Of a stretch of 31,965 bases of DNA, positions 17,829-24,980 are shown piece after piece. This DNA is from Bacilli bacterium. Its GTDB lineage: Bacteria > Bacillota_I > Bacilli_A > RF39 > UBA660. The notes below the pieces were generated by a model. The model did not search any database, was not told where the DNA came from, and saw only the letters and a program-made list of their open reading frames with translations. How positions within the stretch are numbered: the stretch's first letter is position 1; each line of letters opens with the position of its first letter. The DNA lies in assembly GCA_900772435.1 (NCBI GenBank), contig CAAHEM010000050.1, positions 1 to 31,965 on the forward strand, given 5' to 3'. Made by a program: the position numbers and the translations under genes.

Positions 17829-18644
17829 ATGAATAATATTATGGTAGGGGTTAAAAGATTTTTTAAGAATAAAAATACTGTTACTATTTTTGCTGTTGTT
17901 GTTTGTTTAGTTATTATATATTTTGCTTATTCATATAGAATTAAAAAGGCTACACAACCAACTATGGTTCCTTATGCTATTAAAGAATTACCACCTAGAA
18001 CACTTATAACTGAAGATATGGTTGGTACAAGAAAGGTTCCGGGAAGTATTGTAACTGCTAATGTTATTACTGAATCAAGTTTAATAATTGGTAAGTATGT
18101 AAGTAATGAAGTTGATATTCCAATTAATAGTTTATTTTATGCAAATACATTATTAACATGGGAAGAATTACCAACTAGTATTTATGGCAATATTCCTGAA
18201 GGAAATACAATTGTAGCATTACCTGTTTCAATGGAATCAACATATGGTAACTCAATATTCCCAGGAAACTATATTGATTTATATTATTCTGGTGATGATT
18301 ATGATGGCAAGTTATTAGTAGGAAAATTTATTGAAAGTATTAGAGTAATGGCTGTTACTGATGCTTCATTTAATAATATATTTGAAAATACTGATGGTTC
18401 GGCACAACCTGAATATTTAATATTTAATGTTCCTGAAGAAATGCACTTATTATTAAGAAAAACTATGTATGTCGGAGGTACGCTATTCCCAGTACCAAGA
18501 AATGCTAAGTATTCTGAAAACCCTAAAGAAACACGTATTGTTAGTTCATATCTTCAAAATTTAATATTATCTCAAACTGTTGATGTTAAAGAAGAAGATT
18601 TAAAGAATATTAATGTAAGCGGAGGTGTAACTGATGCAAACTAA
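17829..18644 (+). CDS. CpaB/RcpC-like SAF-domain pilus assembly protein (first copy)
   Basis: 271 aa. One N-terminal membrane helix (about 19-37), then a SAF domain (MVPYAIKELPPRTLITEDMVGTRKVP...) and an RcpC/CpaB-type domain (about 120-230, with IPEGNTIVALPVS and YGNSIFPGNYIDLYY). In Tad systems this protein is a periplasmic or extracytoplasmic assembly factor. First gene of the Tad core operon (RBS GGAGG). Its 3' end overlaps the next gene by 11 nt. The overlap and clear similarity (VPYA, YGNSIFPG, DLYYS, PxPRNA, SSYLQNLIL) mark the pair as a tandem duplication. Confidence 0.85.
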   Translation: MNNIMVGVKRFFKNKNTVTIFAVVVCLVIIYFAYSYRIKKATQPTMVPYAIKELPPRTLITEDMVGTRKVPGSIVTANVITESSLIIGKYVSNEVDIPINSLFYANTLLTWEELPTSIYGNIPEGNTIVALPVSMESTYGNSIFPGNYIDLYYSGDDYDGKLLVGKFIESIRVMAVTDASFNNIFENTDGSAQPEYLIFNVPEEMHLLLRKTMYVGGTLFPVPRNAKYSENPKETRIVSSYLQNLILSQTVDVKEEDLKNINVSGGVTDAN

Positions 18645-19485
18645 AACTAATCCATTAAAAAAACTTTTAGGTAATAAAGGTGTTGTTACTATAGCTGCAG
18701 GTGTCTTATGTTTAGTTATTTTGTTCTTTGCATATAGATATAGAGTTGACAAAGCAATTAATGCTATTAGTGTTCCTTATGCTTTGAGAGATATAAAAGC
18801 AAGAACTGAAATATCTAAAGATGATGTAGGAATTGTTAAAGTTGCTTCATCTATGGTTACTGACAATGTTATTACAAGTGATGCTAATGTTATTGGTAAG
18901 TATGTAAACTATAATACATTTATTCCTGCTGGTAGTTTATTTTATGCATCATCCGTAGTAACTTGGGATACAATGCCTGATTCAGCATGGAGTAATATAC
19001 CAGAAGGTTATACTGTTGTTTCTTTCCCAGTTAATGAAAAGACAACATATGGTAACTCAATATTCCCGGGAGATAAAATAGACTTATATTATTCAACATA
19101 TGATAGTGGTAAGCTTGTTTATGGAAAATTAATTGAGGGTATTGAAATTCTTGCTGTTAAAGATGGTCAAGGAAACCATATCTTTAAGAAGAGTGCTTCT
19201 CAAACTGAAGCTGCTGCGTTTATATTTGCAGTACCTGAAGATTTACACTTATTATTTAGAAAGGCTTATGCTATTTCAGGTTCTGAAAATTTAATACCAA
19301 TACCTAGAAATGCTAATTATAATCCAACTACTACTATTAGTAGTGATTACTTAAAGAATTTAATATTACAAAATACTAGAGAAGTTCCGCTAGATTATAT
19401 AGATGAAACTACTGATGGTGATAATACTAATAATAATAATAACAATAATAATAGTGGAGACAATAATATAGATATTACTGAATAA
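18634..19485 (+). CDS. CpaB/RcpC-like SAF-domain pilus assembly protein (second copy)
   Basis: 283 aa, paralogue of the preceding gene. Membrane helix (about 15-32), SAF domain (VPYALRDIKARTEISKDDVG...), then the conserved block with WSNIPEGYTVVSFPV and TYGNSIFPGDKIDLYYS. The C-terminal tail ends in a run of Asn encoded by AAT/AAC triplets (near 19420-19470). GGAGGTG (18620s) serves the ATG, which lies inside the end of the first copy, indicating translational coupling. Two diverged copies may form a hetero-oligomer; this is inference. Confidence 0.85.
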   Translation: MQTKTNPLKKLLGNKGVVTIAAGVLCLVILFFAYRYRVDKAINAISVPYALRDIKARTEISKDDVGIVKVASSMVTDNVITSDANVIGKYVNYNTFIPAGSLFYASSVVTWDTMPDSAWSNIPEGYTVVSFPVNEKTTYGNSIFPGDKIDLYYSTYDSGKLVYGKLIEGIEILAVKDGQGNHIFKKSASQTEAAAFIFAVPEDLHLLFRKAYAISGSENLIPIPRNANYNPTTTISSDYLKNLILQNTREVPLDYIDETTDGDNTNNNNNNNNSGDNNIDITE

Positions 19486-19511
19486 AAAGAAGAAGGAAGG
19501 GAAAAAGATTA

Positions 19512-20771
19512 ATGGAGGATGCTGTATTTTCACAAATAGACTTTGGTTTATTAATGCCTCTTTTAGAAGATGATGATGTTACCGATATCTCATACTCAAA
19601 TAATGGCCAGTTATGGATTAAAACATTGTCACAAGGTGTTAAACCTACTCATATAGATGGTCTTAATAATGAAGTAATGGAAAAACTAGCGTTTCAATGT
19701 TCAAACGTTATGGGTAAAACATTTAATATGGCTCATCCATTACTTGATGCCGAAAGCGCTGAGTTACGTCTTAACTTTGTACATGAATCTATTGCTACTA
19801 ATGGAATAGCTGTATTAATAAGAAAAACTCCGGCAAAGATAAGATTAAATAAAGATAAGTTAGTCAAAGAAGATTATGTATCATTAAAACTTCATGATTT
19901 CTTAATGACTTGTGTTGGTGGGCACTGTAATATACTTGTAAGTGGAGAAACTGGTTCAGGTAAAACTGAGCTAGTTAAGTATTTAGCTAGTCACATTAAG
20001 GAAGATGAAAAGATAATAACTATAGAAGATACATTAGAGCTTCACTTAGATAAGATTTATCCAACTCGTGATATAGTTGCAATGAAAACAAATAATATTG
20101 CTTCATATTCAGATGTTTTGGTAGCTTGTATGCGTCAAAACCCAAGATGGATTTTGCTTTCAGAGGTTCGTTCTGCGGAAGCAGTTCTTGCTGTTCGTAA
20201 CTCAATTTCTTCAGGACATAATATTTTATCAACAATACACTCTGATAAAGCTTCAAGTATTCCAATGCGTCTTTATTCACTACTTGAAAGTAGTCAAGAT
20301 ATTGATCAATTCGTTAAAGGTATGCATAGATATATTCAACTAGGTATACATGTTAAAGGTTTCTTCTCAAAGAAATATAATAGGTTTCAAAGAGAAATTA
20401 CTCAAGTTGTAGAATTTTATGTAGATGATGTGACTAATGAAGCTAAGGTAAATGTATTATATGCTCGTGATTTAATGGAAAATGAAGTTTATAATAATCC
20501 TACATCACATTTGATAGATTATTTAGCATCACAAGGTGTTATGATGCAGGAAGATCCATTCATACCAAAGGGAAGTGAACTTCAAAGTACTGAAGAAACT
20601 AATGATATGAAGGTAGAAGAAGCTACTAATAATGATACTAAAGTTGAAGTTAAGGAAGAAGTAGTAAATCAAGAACCTGTAGAGGAGGTTAAAACAGTTA
20701 GTTCTGTAGAACCGGTTACTCAAATTACTAGTGTTCCTGCTTCACAAAATATAGAAATGATAGAAATTTAA
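19512..20771 (+). CDS. cpaF: CpaF/TadA-family secretion ATPase
   Basis: 419 aa, the PulE/VirB11-type hexameric ATPase that powers Tad pilus extension from the cytoplasmic face. N-terminal domain (about 10-120) with the ISYSNNGQLWI element. Walker A GETGSGKT (145-152), Asp box IITIEDTLEL (about 168-177), Walker B-like region ILLSEVRSAE (about 214-223, with Ser where the family usually has Gly), His box GHNILSTIHSDKA (about 235-247). The tail from about 352 is a low-complexity Glu/Val/Thr stretch. ATG with an upstream AAGGAAGGG. Same operon as the two CpaB copies, 26 nt downstream. Confidence 0.94.
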   Translation: MEDAVFSQIDFGLLMPLLEDDDVTDISYSNNGQLWIKTLSQGVKPTHIDGLNNEVMEKLAFQCSNVMGKTFNMAHPLLDAESAELRLNFVHESIATNGIAVLIRKTPAKIRLNKDKLVKEDYVSLKLHDFLMTCVGGHCNILVSGETGSGKTELVKYLASHIKEDEKIITIEDTLELHLDKIYPTRDIVAMKTNNIASYSDVLVACMRQNPRWILLSEVRSAEAVLAVRNSISSGHNILSTIHSDKASSIPMRLYSLLESSQDIDQFVKGMHRYIQLGIHVKGFFSKKYNRFQREITQVVEFYVDDVTNEAKVNVLYARDLMENEVYNNPTSHLIDYLASQGVMMQEDPFIPKGSELQSTEETNDMKVEEATNNDTKVEVKEEVVNQEPVEEVKTVSSVEPVTQITSVPASQNIEMIEI

Positions 20772-20784
20772 TAAGGAGGTATAT

Positions 20785-21684
20785 ATGTATATTGAAATAC
20801 TTGTAATTGCTATAATAGTTGCGTTTGTAATTTTATATCGTAAAAATACAGGCGATAAATCTTATAAGTTTATTGCTAGAACAGTAGGAAATACATATGA
20901 AAAATATGCTCCTTACTCATTTAAAGTAGTACGTGAAAAAGCAAAAGAATTAGGTCAAGAATATACAACTCGTCAATATGTTATTCAAATAGCTATATTT
21001 GGTATTGGTGCTGCATTTGTTTCATACTTATATTTTTATAGTATTATTTGGAGTATTGTGTATGCTTGTGGTGCCATAGTAGCTATTCCATACTTAACTT
21101 ATATGAGATGTAAAAAAGCATATAGTGAATTTATATTTGAACAAATACAAGTTTATACAACAAACGTTATAATGGAGTTTAATACAACTCAATCATTTGT
21201 TAAAGCTTTAGAGGGAGTTAGAGATTCTCAAGTTCTTGAAGAACCATTACTTGGAGATATTAAGGAAATGATTCAAATGTCTTATGAGAATGGTACTATT
21301 GATGAAGCTATAAGATTTATGAATGAAAAGTATGATTATTACGTTGTTAAAAATATGCATCAATTATTCTTACAAATAACTAAAGAAGGTTCTAAAGACT
21401 CAGGCGAAGCTTTAGAAGGAATGCTTCAAGATATAGATATGCTTGTTGAAAGTGTATATCGTGATAGAATTGATAGAACAACATTCTATAAACAATTTTG
21501 TACTTTCGGTGTTGCACTTTATTTACTTGTGTTATTAGTTCAACTATTGCTTGGAAATGATAGTTATTTACAACTTATTGATGAATGGTATGTATTAATA
21601 TTACTTCATGGTGTAATATTAATTAATACATATTTCTTACTTTCAGGTATCAAATATTACCATGAGGATGTAGGTGCTGAATAA
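20785..21684 (+). CDS. tadB: TadB-like inner membrane pilus platform protein
   Basis: 299 aa, T2SSF-type integral membrane protein. N-terminal helix (about 3-18), a pair of helices (about 68-105), then the cytoplasmic GspF-like helical domain (FIFEQIQVYTTNVIMEFNTTQSFVKALEGV...), and two C-terminal helices (about 236-258 and 270-290). TadB and TadC form the platform on which the CpaF ATPase acts. RBS AAGGAGG. It overlaps the next gene by one base (TAATG), suggesting translational coupling. Confidence 0.88.
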   Translation: MYIEILVIAIIVAFVILYRKNTGDKSYKFIARTVGNTYEKYAPYSFKVVREKAKELGQEYTTRQYVIQIAIFGIGAAFVSYLYFYSIIWSIVYACGAIVAIPYLTYMRCKKAYSEFIFEQIQVYTTNVIMEFNTTQSFVKALEGVRDSQVLEEPLLGDIKEMIQMSYENGTIDEAIRFMNEKYDYYVVKNMHQLFLQITKEGSKDSGEALEGMLQDIDMLVESVYRDRIDRTTFYKQFCTFGVALYLLVLLVQLLLGNDSYLQLIDEWYVLILLHGVILINTYFLLSGIKYYHEDVGAE

Positions 21685-22481
21685 TGGAAATATTTATAGT
21701 AGGAGTTATAATAATATTATTATTTAATTATCTTGGAACTTTTAATTTTAATAAGTTTGTTGATGATAATAAAGTATTATTTTCAAAATTAAAAGAAGAT
21801 GATTATGACTTTCTTGTAGTATCAAAATATGGAGAGAAAGTTGATGTTAATCAAATGTATCAAAAAAGAGTAAAGACTGCGATAATAACATTTATTTTAG
21901 GTCTTATTCTTGCGATAACTAGTATTCAAAATTTAAATTTTGCGATTAAATTGGTATTAGTGTTTGCTGCTTCATATTTCATGTTTAAGACTGATTATAA
22001 CAATGTTAAGAGTTTTTATAAAGTTCACTTACATGAAATAAATTTGAAGTTACCATATTATTTAAAGAGTTTAGAAATTTTAATTCAACACTATACTGTT
22101 CCGGTTGCTATTACACGTAGTTTAGAAACAGCTCCAGAGATGTTTAAACCTGGACTTCGTGATTTAATAGCTTCAATTGACGCAGGTGATTCTTCTATTG
22201 AGCCATATATGGCTTTTGCTCGTAGATATCCTGTTCGTGATAGTATGCGTATGATGAGACTTTTATATAGACTTAGTTTAGGTAGTCAAGAGAGAAAACA
22301 AGAACAATTGATAGTTTTCTCTAGAACTATTTCAAATCTTCAAAATAAATCAAGAGAAACTAAATATAAAGAACGTTTAGAAAAGATGGAAAAGAAAACT
22401 ATGACAATGCTTACTTCAACAGGTGCAGGTGTTATGGTTATTCTAGTTCTTGCAATTTTTAGAATGTTTGTTACTGCATAG
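21684..22481 (+). CDS. tadC: TadC-like inner membrane pilus platform protein
   Basis: 265 aa, second T2SSF-like protein. N-terminal helix (about 2-17), two close helices (about 67-98), GspF-like helical domain (KLPYYLKSLEILIQHYTVPVAITRSLETAPE...), and a C-terminal helix (about 243-262, GAGVMVILVLAIFRMF). Start overlaps the tadB stop by one nt. Last gene of the Tad core transcript before the separately promoted pilin-like gene. Confidence 0.85.
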   Translation: MEIFIVGVIIILLFNYLGTFNFNKFVDDNKVLFSKLKEDDYDFLVVSKYGEKVDVNQMYQKRVKTAIITFILGLILAITSIQNLNFAIKLVLVFAASYFMFKTDYNNVKSFYKVHLHEINLKLPYYLKSLEILIQHYTVPVAITRSLETAPEMFKPGLRDLIASIDAGDSSIEPYMAFARRYPVRDSMRMMRLLYRLSLGSQERKQEQLIVFSRTISNLQNKSRETKYKERLEKMEKKTMTMLTSTGAGVMVILVLAIFRMFVTA

Positions 22482-22493
22482 TGTAAATATGTA

Positions 22494-22522
22494 TTGATTT
22501 TAAAAAATCATTATTGTATAAT
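22494..22522 (+). promoter_or_regulatory. Promoter of the pilin-like gene
   Basis: TTGATT (22494-22499), 17-nt spacer, TATAAT (22517-22522). Followed by the strong site AAAGGAGGA at 22536-22544. A separate promoter for a small pilin-like gene fits a highly expressed subunit. Confidence 0.6.
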
Positions 22523-22552
22523 TATTTTAGAAGGTAAAGGAGGAATTAATAA

Positions 22553-22867
22553 ATGAAAGAAGCTACTGGTGAATTAAATATGACAGTAGTTACTATTATC
22601 GCAATAGCTGCTGTTGGTGCTTTATTTTATGTATTTGTTTGGCCAATGATTCAAAAATCTATTGTTACTCAAACTTGTAAAACTTACGGTAGTGATTGGC
22701 AAGCATGGGCTACAACTGATTCATCAACTAATGGTCAAAGTGCTCAAACTGGTTCAAATGCAACTGTAAAAGTTTGGGTTTGTTGTCCAAGTACTGTTAA
22801 ATCAGCACCTGCTAATATGACTGCTGCTAAAAGTTCTAAATGTGTAACTACAGAGTATAATAAATAG
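22553..22867 (+). CDS. Short pilin-like protein (putative major subunit)
   Basis: 104 aa. A short N-terminal leader with a Gly-Glu pair (EATGELNMT) precedes a hydrophobic helix (about 11-30, VVTIIAIAAVGALFYVFVWPMI), then a small Cys-containing head (TCKTYGSDWQAW..., VCCPSTV, KCVTTEYN). Size, leader and helix fit a class III (Flp/TadE-like) pilin, but the classical Flp G-x4-E-Y processing motif is absent. It lies after tadC, as Flp pilins often lie in Tad loci, with its own promoter, a strong RBS and a U-run element behind it. Role as the major subunit is inference. Confidence 0.75.
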   Translation: MKEATGELNMTVVTIIAIAAVGALFYVFVWPMIQKSIVTQTCKTYGSDWQAWATTDSSTNGQSAQTGSNATVKVWVCCPSTVKSAPANMTAAKSSKCVTTEYNK

Positions 22868-22879
22868 TTAACTTATAAA

Positions 22880-22936
22880 AAATGCTATAGGTGTCGTGGC
22901 TTATTGATGTCAATGGCATTTATGGCCTCTTTTTTT
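22880..22936 (+). other. Structured element with U-run after the pilin gene
   Basis: The 97-nt gap contains a block richer in G and C than its surroundings, ending in seven T residues (22930-22936). AAATGC (22880-22885) can pair with GCATTT (22916-22921), and ATTG/CAAT (22903-22906 / 22911-22914) forms an inner hairpin. No classical stem sits directly before the U run, so it may be an atypical terminator, attenuator or mRNA-stabilising element. It also holds a partial direct repeat TGTCgTGGC / TGTCaaTGGC. Confidence 0.45.
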
Positions 22937-22964
22937 AGTATAAAAAGTGTAAAGGAAGTGTGAT

Positions 22965-23465
22965 ATGAGAGATGCAATGGGTGGTACTTGGCTAACTGGT
23001 TTGGTTATTATATTTATATTCTTATTTGCTGGTTTTCTTGCTTATTCTATAAGTTATACTAAAGCATTTAGAGCTAAGAATGAAATATTAAACTTAATTG
23101 AAAGAAATGAAGGTTTTACTACTTCTAATAATAATTTAGACAATATTACTGATGATGCTTTGAGTAGAGATACTTCTGTTGAGGGAAAAGCTTTTAATTA
23201 TATCAAATCATTAGGATATAATTATGCTGTATTTGATGGAACAAATGATCCTTGTTCTCGTAATAATATGGGTACGAAACAAAAGGGTGGTTATTGTTTA
23301 ATTAAATATTGTCCTAAAGCAGGTGAAAGCGAAAAGGTATATTATAAAGTTACTACTTTTATTGCTCTTTCAATACCAATCATAAATGTTACTGTTAAGT
23401 TACCAATTTCTGGTGAAACAAAAGCATTATATTATGATGTAAGTACATTTGCGTGTTCTAAATAA
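22965..23465 (+). CDS. TadE-like pseudopilin
   Basis: 166 aa. Short N-terminus (MRDAMGGTW), one hydrophobic helix (about 10-29, LTGLVIIFIFLFAGFLAYSI), then an outside domain opening with a charged helix (KAFRAKNEILNLIERNEG) and containing two Cys pairs (DPCSRNN..., YCLIKYCPK) and a final Cys near the C-terminus. The layout matches minor pilin/TadE proteins. Position between the pilin-like gene and the TadZ-like gene supports a minor pilus subunit. RBS AAGGAAG. Confidence 0.75.
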   Translation: MRDAMGGTWLTGLVIIFIFLFAGFLAYSISYTKAFRAKNEILNLIERNEGFTTSNNNLDNITDDALSRDTSVEGKAFNYIKSLGYNYAVFDGTNDPCSRNNMGTKQKGGYCLIKYCPKAGESEKVYYKVTTFIALSIPIINVTVKLPISGETKALYYDVSTFACSK

Positions 23466-23489
23466 TTAAATAGGGGAGATGATTTATAA

Positions 23490-24440
23490 ATGAACGTAAT
23501 GGTTTATAACAAATACAAAGAACTTCTAATGGGCTTAAATATTGAAGTTATGAAGTCTATGGAGGGTGTATTTAATGTAGATGAAATAATAGATACTTTT
23601 ACTAATTTCTATTATGATAAAATGATTTTAGATATTACTGCTATACGTGATTATCAAAATACTGACAATTTGCAAAAATTAGCTATGAATATAAATATGG
23701 AGAATGTGATTTTATTACTTGACGATAGTCCGGAAAGTGATTCTAAGACTTATCTATCAAAATTAATATCTCTTGGTATTTATAATTTTACACGTAATGC
23801 TGAAGGAATTAATTATTTATTAGTTCATCCTCATACATATAGAGATGTTGTTAATATTCATAATTTACAAGATATGGATGCTACTACTACTGAAGCTAAT
23901 CCTGCTCTTGATGGAGTTGGATCTTCTGGTGGCGGAAAGATGAAGATTATTGGATTTAAGAATATGACTCAACATGCAGGAGCAACAACTTTAATTTATA
24001 TGTTACGTAAAATGTTATCACAATTTAGAAATGTTGCTGCTATAGAGGTAAATAAAGTAGATTTTTTATATTTTAATGATAAAGATTTAGTAAGTACAGT
24101 TTCTACTGATTTACCTAAAGAGCTTATGAAAAAACAAATGTGTGATGTTGTTTTGGTTGATTTAAATGATTATGACGATGTATCAATATGTAGTCAAGTT
24201 TATTATTTAGTTGAACCATCAACTATCATGATTAATAAAATGTTAAGAAAGAATAGAGCTGCTTTAGAAACTTTAAAGAATGAAAAAGTAGTTTTAAATA
24301 AATGTGTTCTTAATTCTGAAGATGTTGCTACATTTGAATATGAAACAAAATTGAAGGTATTTGCTGCTATACCACCTTGTGATGATAGACAAGAAAATAT
24401 TGAACCTATTAAAAACTTTATTAGTAAAATGGGTATATAA
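23490..24440 (+). CDS. TadZ/CpaE-like pseudo-ATPase
   Basis: 316 aa. Residues about 1-115 look like a CheY-type pseudo-receiver (DKMILDITAIRDY..., VILLLDDSPE..., LISLGIYNFTRNA). After a linker, a SIMIBI/MinD-type domain begins (KIIGFKNMTQHAGATTLIYML). The deviant Walker A has AGATT (163-167) where MinD-type proteins have GKTT, so the key Lys is replaced by Ala; TadZ/CpaE proteins are known to have atypical Walker A motifs. Such proteins place Tad pili at the cell pole. 24 nt after the TadE-like gene with GGGGAG. Confidence 0.84.
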   Translation: MNVMVYNKYKELLMGLNIEVMKSMEGVFNVDEIIDTFTNFYYDKMILDITAIRDYQNTDNLQKLAMNINMENVILLLDDSPESDSKTYLSKLISLGIYNFTRNAEGINYLLVHPHTYRDVVNIHNLQDMDATTTEANPALDGVGSSGGGKMKIIGFKNMTQHAGATTLIYMLRKMLSQFRNVAAIEVNKVDFLYFNDKDLVSTVSTDLPKELMKKQMCDVVLVDLNDYDDVSICSQVYYLVEPSTIMINKMLRKNRAALETLKNEKVVLNKCVLNSEDVATFEYETKLKVFAAIPPCDDRQENIEPIKNFISKMGI

Positions 24441-24463
24441 TTGTTAAAACTATTTTGGTATAG

Positions 24464-24492
24464 TTGACAAATTCAATAAAATTATATAAAAT
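24464..24492 (+). promoter_or_regulatory. Consensus-type promoter of the VirB2-like gene
   Basis: TTGACA (24464-24469), 17-nt spacer, TAAAAT (24487-24492). This is the only perfect TTGACA -35 that I found in the window. Confidence 0.72.
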
Positions 24493-24518
24493 TTTAAATA
24501 GAGAAGGAGAGTTAAAGT

Positions 24519-24899
24519 ATGTTAAATTTAATTAGTGTTTTAGATGCTGCTGGTGCCGGCAATGAAGCAATTAATGATGCTGCTGCTTTATGTACTGATT
24601 TACAACCTGTATTAAGATTAGTTGGTATAGTTGTTTTCGGAATTAAAGTTGTTGTTCCTATCATATTAATTGTAGTAGGTATGATAGATATGGCTAAGGC
24701 AGTTACTGAAAAAGATGAAAATAAAATCAAAGATGCTCAACATAAATTAATTAAAAAAGCTATCGCTGCTGTATTAGTTTTCTTAATTGTAACTATTGTT
24801 GGTGTTCTTATGAGATTAATCGGTGCTGATGATTATAGTAAGTGTATGACTTGTATTAATAATCCATTTAGTTGTGATATTGGCATTGATGAAAATTAG
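24519..24899 (+). CDS. VirB2/TrbC-like small membrane protein
   Basis: 126 aa with two membrane helices (about 29-51, LRLVGIVVFGIKVVVPIILIV, and 82-105, AIAAVLVFLIVTIVGVLMRLI) joined by a short charged loop (MAKAVTEKDENKIKDAQHK). This is the topology of VirB2/TrbC pilins of type IV secretion and of related small membrane proteins. The N-terminus (MLNLISVLDAAGAGNEA) is not a classical signal peptide. The C-terminus has three Cys (KCMTCINNPFSC). It has its own TTGACA promoter and its own terminator, so it can be strongly expressed alone. No other conjugation gene is present, so a role with the adjacent Tad system is possible but unproven. Confidence 0.78.
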   Translation: MLNLISVLDAAGAGNEAINDAAALCTDLQPVLRLVGIVVFGIKVVVPIILIVVGMIDMAKAVTEKDENKIKDAQHKLIKKAIAAVLVFLIVTIVGVLMRLIGADDYSKCMTCINNPFSCDIGIDEN

Positions 24900-24903
24900 T
24901 AAT

Positions 24904-24926
24904 AAAAAGGACTTATGTCCTTTTTT
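24904..24926 (+). terminator. Rho-independent terminator of the VirB2-like gene
   Basis: AAAAGGAC (24905-24912), loop TTAT, GTCCTTTT (24917-24924) and further T. Confidence 0.9.
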
Positions 24927-24933
24927 GTTTGCA

Positions 24934-24962
24934 TTGAAAAAATATAATAATAATGCTATAAT
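24934..24962 (+). promoter_or_regulatory. Promoter of the LtaS-like gene
   Basis: TTGAAA (24934-24939), 17-nt spacer, TATAAT (24957-24962), extended -10 TG at 24954-24955. GAGGG RBS before the ATG at 24981. Confidence 0.78.
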
Positions 24963-24980
24963 TAGTTCGAGGGAATTAGT

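Noticed and set aside
24519..24899. A conjugative element or type IV secretion system
   Set aside because: Only a VirB2-like small protein is present; no VirB4, VirD4, relaxase or integrase is visible.
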